A stretch of 64,000 bases of DNA, taken from Isoetes taiwanensis (Eukaryota; Streptophyta; Lycopodiopsida; Isoetales; Isoetaceae). The DNA lies in NCBI GenBank assembly GCA_021234155.1, contig JAJEKV010000057.1, positions 2,759,821 through 2,823,820 on the forward strand, written 5' to 3'. A program made the position numbers and the translations under genes. Positions 58,039 through 64,000 of the stretch are shown here, in pieces (the stretch's first letter is position 1; every line of letters starts with the position of its first letter). Below the pieces are notes generated by a model that worked only from the letters and a program-made list of their open reading frames with translations, did not search any database and was not told where the DNA came from.

Positions 58039-58042
<4 letters not shown>
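57250..58042. other. Probable right part of the PIF/Harbinger element; no separate gene
   Basis: The minus strand shows a broken basic frame (KKKRSKRVFSEIQ type) at 57250-57450. The rest is non-coding, including CTCTCxCATCTCT-rich sequence at 57940-58020. Terminal repeats were not identified. Confidence 0.4.

Positions 58043-58103
<61 letters not shown>
58043..58103. repeat. (CT)n microsatellite
   Basis: About 30 CT dinucleotides without interruption. Confidence 0.97.
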
Positions 58104-58109
<6 letters not shown>

Positions 58110-58442
58110 TGGGGAACGAAGTTTCCATCATAGGACTTCGTCTGGAGCACATATTCTGGTAGCACCCATCATGGACTTGGTTGGGAGTTCTCGGAATTTG
58201 GGACCCCCCGGGAATTGAGTTTGGAACGAGAACCAATGGAACTTGGTTCGGTAGCTACGGTTGAAATATCTAACTATATCACTCTAAAATATAAATATTT
58301 TTGGATAGTCTTAATATCTTATTTGCATATTCGGCTTCTATATAAAAAATAAAATAACTTGAATGATAGAACATCTAATATTTTGTTTTCTTTGTTGAGT
58401 AAAAATGAATTGAATTGGTTTTTTATCATTGGAGAAAAACAC

Positions 58443-59380
58443 TAGCTCTATGCGATCCTTATAATTTGTGGCTTTGGAACATGTAGCATCCTAATTAACG
58501 GACTTCTGAACTTATCGACGTGGCAAGGAGGGAAGGTGGAAGACATATCTTTGTCTCCGTGCATAATATTTACTTTGCATATCATCAGTTGTTGAGACGG
58601 AACTCTTCTAGGTGTCATGCCAATTTAGCATCATAGCAATATAAACCTGGAGATTGCGCAAAAACACATTTGTTGGACTCTCCTCTTTTAATAGCAATGT
58701 GTTTCTTGCTTATTCTTTGCATCTAGACGTCATATTTTTGACCCTAGACGAATAGCGGCAATATCATAGAAGAAATAGCTAGCAATAGCATTTTGCATAA
58801 ACACTTCTTCTGCTTGGTTTTGTGCCTCAACCTCCTCTATTTTCATGCTTTCGTTTCTTCTATTAACATATATGCTATCTCAAGCCTGCTAATAAATTGG
58901 TTGACTAAGAACAAGAGCTCTATGGACCCTTATAATCTGTGGGTTTTGAATCTGTAGTATCCTAATTAACGGACATGCCAATTGTCATCATTTGTTGAGA
59001 CAAAACTCCTTTCTAGGTGTCATGCCAATTTAGCATCGTAGCAACTATAAGGTGCACAATACTTACTTTGCATGTCATCATTTGTTGAGACAAAACTCCT
59101 TTCTAGGTGTCATGCCAATTTAACATCATAACAACATAGACTTGGAGATTGTGCGAAAATACATTTGTTCGACTCTCCTCTTTTCATGGCAATGTGCTTT
59201 TTAGCTTTATCTTTTGCATCTAAACAACATATTTTGACTCTAGCTCAATGTCGGCAATACCATAGAATACATAGCTGGCAATAGCAATTTGCATAGAGAC
59301 CTTCTTCTGCTTAGTTTCGTGCCTCGATATCCTCTATTTTAATGTCTTATTTTCTTCTATTAACATGTATGCTATCTCAA
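58443..59380. repeat. Segmental tandem duplication, about 470-bp period, upstream of AXS
   Basis: Copies 58443-58883 and 58914-59380 share many blocks in order: CTATG, ATCCTAATTAACGGAC, TAGGTGTCATGCCAATTTA, CATTTGTT-GACTCTCCTCTTTT and TTCTTCTATTAACAT-TATGC. Inside the second copy a smaller unit (ATTTGTTGAGACAAAACTCC to CATGCCAATTTA) is itself duplicated (about 58990 and 59080). No coding sequence. Confidence 0.8.
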
Positions 59381-59470
59381 AGAGATAGATAAATAGATAT
59401 TATTTTATCGTCCACAATAGAAGAAGAGATAAATAAATAGATAGATATTATTTTAACGTCCACAGTAGAA
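59380..59470 (-). repeat. Two LINE/SINE-like tail fragments
   Basis: On the minus strand, two adjacent pieces read TGTGGACG(A/T)TAAAATAATATC followed by (ATCT)n. They resemble the final bases and simple-repeat tails of the copies at 37122, 54690 and 14692, in keeping with extremely 5'-truncated insertions. Confidence 0.45.
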
Positions 59471-59960
59471 GATTTTTTCATATGAAGCCGCCATTAAGAG
59501 TAATTGATGCCTTGTGAATTTCTCAAAATCTAATTATTATCAAAATCTAATTATTATTAGAGTTAGATAGAGGCTTGCAATGGAACCCATGTGAACCATC
59601 CCTTCTACTTCAGTTTTTAATAATTTCTCCTCCCTTTTATTACAAAAAGGAGTTTAAGGTCAGTACTGCTTTACACCGAAATCTCGCCTGCTGTCTTACA
59701 TCTGGACCGTAGATGCGAAACTTCTGGTTCAACGGCGCACGCTGCGAGTCTTATCGCATAGGATGTCGTGGCGTGTAATTAGCCGTTGATCGCGCGGGTC
59801 GTTAAAGCCCAGATATCGTCGGCCTGTCTAACATAACAGCGGTCCTGTTAAAGCCTCTGTTAGAATCCGTTGTTAAGAGCTCTGTTCTTTGAATCAGAAG
59901 GATCGGCTATTCTTCTCCCTCTCCAAGCTGCCCAGCTCCGGCGGACCATTGCATTGCTTG

Positions 59961-59967
59961 TATAAAG
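59961..59967 (+). promoter_or_regulatory. Candidate TATA box of AXS
   Basis: TATAAAG lies 39 bases before the AXS start codon. If used, transcription would begin about 10-15 bases before the ATG, giving a very short leader. An upstream start is equally possible. Confidence 0.4.
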
Positions 59968-59974
59968 GCTAGAT

Positions 59975-59995
59975 CCGGCGACATTTAATCGCCGG
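59975..59995 (+). promoter_or_regulatory. Perfect 7-bp hairpin just before the AXS start codon
   Basis: CCGGCGA, a 7-base loop CATTTAA, then TCGCCGG: a GC-rich stem ending 10 bases before the ATG. It could affect initiation if transcribed. Function inferred only. Confidence 0.35.
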
Positions 59996-60005
59996 AATAC
60001 CTCCA

Positions 60006-61897
60006 ATGGCGCCCAGATTTGATCTTGATGGGCACGAAATCCAGCCTCTGAAGATATGTATGATCGGCGCAGGCGGCTTCATAGGTTCCCACTTATGTGA
60101 AAAGCTAATGTGGGAAACGGAGCATTCTGTTCTTGCAATAGATGTTTATAGTGACAAGATTCAGCATCTCTTAGAACCTGGTAAGCCCTGGAATGGCAGG
60201 ATTGAGTTCCACAGAATCAATATCAAGCATGATTCGCGCTTGGAAGGCCTCATTAAGCTCGCAGACCTGGTATTTTGTCTCCATTTTGCAGATCTAGTTT
60301 ACTTGGTGTCGAATTTCGTAAAATAGTGTTTCTTTGATCGAAAATCAGCTGATTTGGGTGCTAAATAGGTCACATTCTTGTTTTGTAGACTATTAATTTG
60401 GCCGCCATATGCACGCCGGCAGATTACAACACACGTCCATTGGATACGATCTACAGCAATTTTATCGATGCCTTGCCCGTGGTGGGTGTTTTGATCTTGA
60501 AAGTAGATTCTTTCTTGGGTTTTCAATGATTTGACCTCTGGAACAATGCCTTTCAGGTGCGCTACTGCACCGACAATAACAAGCGTTTGATCCACTTTTC
60601 TACTTGTGAGGTGTATGGGAAGACCATTGGCTGCTTCCTTCCTAATGACAGCCCATTGCGCAAGGTAAATGCATCACATTTTTCATGAAATACCATGTAC
60701 TCCTGATCTCATTGTACTTTTCTCAGGCCAGCATCCAAATCTCATGTTATCCTTGCTCTTGTGGTGAATGTCGTAGTTTCTCCAACCTGACAAATTTGTG
60801 ACTGCTTGTAGGATCCGGCTTACTTTATCTTAAAAGAAGACCAGTCTCCTTGCATCTTTGGACCCGTAGAGAAGCAGAGGTGGTCGTACGCCTGTGCTAA
60901 ACAGTTGATTGAACGTGTAATCTATGGTACTGTGTGATTCTAGAGAATTTTTGTCTTTGGCTTCTACTGTTTTGACTTATTTTTGCTAGTTTCTTTTTGC
61001 CCTTTTTTTTAACAGCTGAAAGTGCTGAAAATGATCTGGAGTTTACAATTGTCAGACCATTTAACTGGATTGGCCCCCGAATGGATTTTATCCCAGGAGT
61101 TGATGGGCCAAGTGAAGGTGTACCTAGAGTGTTAGCTTGCTTCAGCACGGTATGTACAACAGATTTTTCTAAATCTTGCACTGTGCTAGATTAATAAAAA
61201 ATAATCAAGACTGTTTCTTAATTTTGTAGAACTTGTTGAAAGGAGAGCCTTTGAAGCTAGTAGATGGTGGCGAATCCCAAAGAACGTTTGTTTATATAAA
61301 AGACGCTATTGAAGCAGTTCATCTTATGATTGTAAGTAAGGGTTATTACTGGCATTATTGTTTTTGAAGCGATCTGAACTAAGTTCTCATGCAGGAAAAT
61401 CCTCAAAGAGCAAACGGGCACATCTTTAATGTTGGTAATCCCAACAATGAAGTCACAGTCCGGGAGCTTGCACTTCTGATGACAGAGGTTTGTATATATA
61501 TGTCAATTCTTAAAAGTGCAAGCCAAAAGCATATTTGTTCATCTATACATGTTTAACAGCTTTACAGTAAAGTCAGTGCCACTCCAAAGTTAGAGACGCC
61601 GACAATTGATGTAAGCTCGAAAGAGTTCTATGGAGAAGGGTATGATGATAGTGATAAGAGAATTCCAGACATGACCATTATTAAGAAACAACTAGGTGAT
61701 TTGCTTCCCATATGTTTTATCTCTTTTTTCCTTTGGACGTGCCATTTTCCAGACTGAAGCTCTGTTTATTATCTTTTGCAGGTTGGGAGCCAAAGACCTC
61801 ATTGTCAGATCTTCTAGAGTCCACTCTCACATATCAGCATAAAACTTATGCTCAAGCAGTCAAGACGATGATCTCAAAATCAACTGCATCTAGCTAG
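60006..61897 (+). CDS. AXS: UDP-D-apiose/UDP-D-xylose synthase
   Basis: Converts UDP-glucuronate, with decarboxylation and NAD+, to UDP-apiose and UDP-xylose in the cytosol. UDP-apiose feeds rhamnogalacturonan II (pectin) and apiogalacturonan. Nine exons with canonical GT-AG junctions: 60006-60269, 60389-60481, 60557-60664, 60812-60926, 61016-61149, 61230-61331, 61395-61487, 61560-61695, 61782-61897. They join to 386 residues, close to the roughly 389 of known plant AXS proteins. It is an extended short-chain dehydrogenase: NAD-binding GAGGFIG at residues 21-27, STCEVYGKT in the Ser-containing strand, and catalytic Tyr181 and Lys185 in SYACAK. RPFNWIGPRMDFIPG and DGGESQRTFVYIKDAIEA are further family motifs. 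The start fits the family N terminus. All frames are open, so it is probably functional. RmlD/ArnA-type decarboxylases are the nearest relatives. Confidence 0.97.
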
Positions 61898-64000
61898 CCT
61901 TCTACATTTTTGCTCTTGATTTTGCTCCTAAAAGGCAGTCATAGGTCTGGTTATAGGCAAAAATGTTTGTTCATTCTTTGCGGAATAATGATTCTTTACA
62001 TAGGGTCCTATTTGGTTGAGGCAGATGGAGTTCTGTTTCAGATATTTTCTCACAAAGTCAGTATTACAATAAGAATCAGAATGAAAGCGCAACCTCCCTC
62101 AAAGGAGTGTGGCATTTTGTAAATTTCATACATACAGATATATAAAGTGACCAATTATAAGTTCCCGAGGAGCTGAATGTGATATGTGAATATGTGTTGT
62201 ACTTTGAAAGGGATAGAAGCAGTATCTAAGGTCGAGTTCTTTTTGCGTAACAGCGTCCTTAATTCGATTATTTATTACTATCAAATAAAAGATGACAGTG
62301 TCAGGTCACTGGCTTTTCTGCGTTTTATCAAGTTGTGGACGTAAATTTCGCCAGTATTTTCGCTGGCCACATGACGCGCTCTTTACTTTAGATGTGGACT
62401 GAAGTTTGCCAGGCATCTAATATGCAATGATTCTTCACGAGGACTCCATGTTTTGCATGTGGATGTCATGTAATACGTATGACCATGGTGTCCAAATTTG
62501 TTCGATTTTCATGCAAAAAGATAATAATACTTTTAAATGTATGAAACGAAGTATTTTAAGCATCTGTGTAGTTATAAGGCTGAGATTCTACTCCTAGACA
62601 TTGCAGTTATCTACAAAAATAGAAATAGGGCTGCCTTTATTCCAGCTTGGGAAACCTTTTTCCTCTTATTGGAAAATTTTCTATAGTTTTCTTGCCCAAT
62701 TGGAATTTCTTATTTTGAATCGGATCGTTCCTGTAGATAAAATTCACAACCAGATCCCATTTTCAAAGACACAGTAACTCAGGCTGGTGACTACTCAGCT
62801 AGCCAGTATCAGTATCACCAGAATAGACCCAAAAGTATAACAGCCTGGACTTTGGAGATGGCAGGTTTTCAAAAAGTAAGGAAAACGACTTTTATATGAA
62901 GAAGATGCTACCCAAAGTTCAGAACCGAGATCTTTAAGCTTTGGATGGGCTTATTGGGATGGACTTGAAAGCCTGGGAACAGATTCAATCAATATGTGTA
63001 TTTTAAATGATGGGTTCTAAATATCAAGACAGTACAGCAATAGTGGCTTAATCTAATTGAACATCTTGATCTTTTGAAATAAGAAGAAAGCTGGTTTGCT
63101 ACAAATAATAAACTAAAGGGATAAAAACACGGAGAGGGATTACATGTTTACCTTTTAGAGGACGAAAATGGTTATTGCAAAGCACTTTCTGGGGCTTAGT
63201 CATATTCCAGCTCTGTGTAGTTCCAGCTTTTAAAAGCAGACACCCTTGCATAAAGCTTGCTCGGTTGAATGAATCTTGTTTCTCCTAATCATTGGGTTCA
63301 AAACATATCATACGCATATGATATGGGGACTGGTTTAATCCTTCGAATGCTGCTGCATGGTGTTGGGATGCGCTATAAAACCTTTCAATCTTTTTCAATC
63401 TTGCAAATGAGATTCTGGTAGCCAACTTCCGCATATAGTGTTTGGGCTTTGACCCCCAATTCACTTAGGAGGAAATATTTTTGAATGTTCTCAACCTTCT
63501 CCCATATTTTCTTAAATAGGTCGGGGCTCCACACTTGGTACCATTGAGCTAGTTGCACCAGTGTTTTATACATAAGCTTCCTCAAACTCCACTTGTTTGG
63601 ATGTATATTCACACTGGGGTTGACTCCGGACATCGAGAGCTGTCGAATGGGCATATTTGCCCTTATTCCTCGATCTAGGCAATAGATAGCAATTCTCGTT
63701 TGTGGGGTATGCTTGTACAAGTTTTCATATACTGTATAACGAGGTTTGCAAAATACTATAAGGTTTGAGGCAATGTACTAATTGTGTTGATTGTATACAT
63801 GTGCTATACAATTTTAGGGGCCCTCATTGCCTAGAGTCACCCCGTGTGAATATGCACCCAAACCAAAGGGGGTTTAAGGGGATTATTATTCAAAAGTGTT
63901 AAATGCATGGTAGGGGTCTTGGATAGGGATGTTATGTACATTTCTATAGGTGGTCATCTCCAAGACAATGTAGTCTTGAAGGCTACTTCCAGCTGCACTG
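61898..64000. other. No recognisable gene
   Basis: AXS 3' flank (an AATAAA-like element lies near 62283) and downstream sequence. A 111-codon minus-strand frame at 63385-63720 is open but shows no recognised family. It could be a fragment or chance frame. Confidence 0.35.

Noticed and set aside
63385-63720. 111-codon minus-strand ORF as a gene
   Set aside because: Open but no family motif, no splice context, and composition like the surroundings.

Overview
The window is nuclear DNA of a land plant with a large, repeat-rich genome. The evidence is intron-containing plant genes, plant-type copia and chromodomain (gypsy) retrotransposons, a Helitron carrying an RPA1-like gene, and a plastid-type trnL(CAA) embedded in nuclear repeats. 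Species cannot be fixed; abundant old, nested elements inside long introns would suit a gymnosperm, fern or similar lineage, but this is inference. Only two host genes are well supported; most of the rest is transposable elements at various stages of decay.

Layout. 1-7.3 kb: no recognised host gene; a CACTA-ended element between direct repeats, a TRIM retroelement remnant, and local tandem duplications. 7.3-15.7 kb (minus strand): a ten-exon FAD-dependent aromatic hydroxylase gene resembling kynurenine 3-monooxygenase. All 18 splice sites are intact, but two exons each carry a one-base frameshift. Its second intron holds a non-LTR (LINE) retrotransposon in antisense, ending 30 nt from the splice donor. 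15.9-19.6 kb: a pogo/Tigger-type DNA transposon with TIRs, just upstream of that gene. 19.6-23.3 kb: nothing recognised. 23.3-27.8 kb (minus): a decayed Helitron (HUH Rep plus truncated helicase) next to an intronless RPA1-like pseudogene. 28.9-32.9 kb: two complete TRIM elements with 5-bp target duplications, one of them inside a second pogo-like element. 33-38 kb: simple and tandem repeats, a foldback structure and a SINE-like element. 38.4-41.3 kb: a non-coding LTR element in minus orientation with clear LTRs and TSD. 42.1-48.9 kb: a copia element with TSD, split in its integrase by a 1.7-kb solo LTR. 49.5-54.1 kb: plastid-type trnL(CAA) fused directly to a 5'-truncated chromovirus. 54.7-57.5 kb: a second SINE-like copy, a long (CT)n array and a decayed PIF/Harbinger pair (transposase plus Myb/SANT-like protein). 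58.4-59.5 kb: a segmental tandem duplication. 60.0-61.9 kb (plus): an intact nine-exon UDP-D-apiose/UDP-D-xylose synthase gene (AXS). 61.9-64 kb: nothing recognised.

The two host genes are unrelated in function: AXS supplies nucleotide sugars for pectin (apiose/xylose), while the FAD enzyme probably hydroxylates an aromatic substrate. The main interest is the layered element structure (exact TSDs at five insertions, element-in-element nesting), the apparent LINE/SINE tail sharing, and the frame-disrupted but splice-intact FAD monooxygenase gene.
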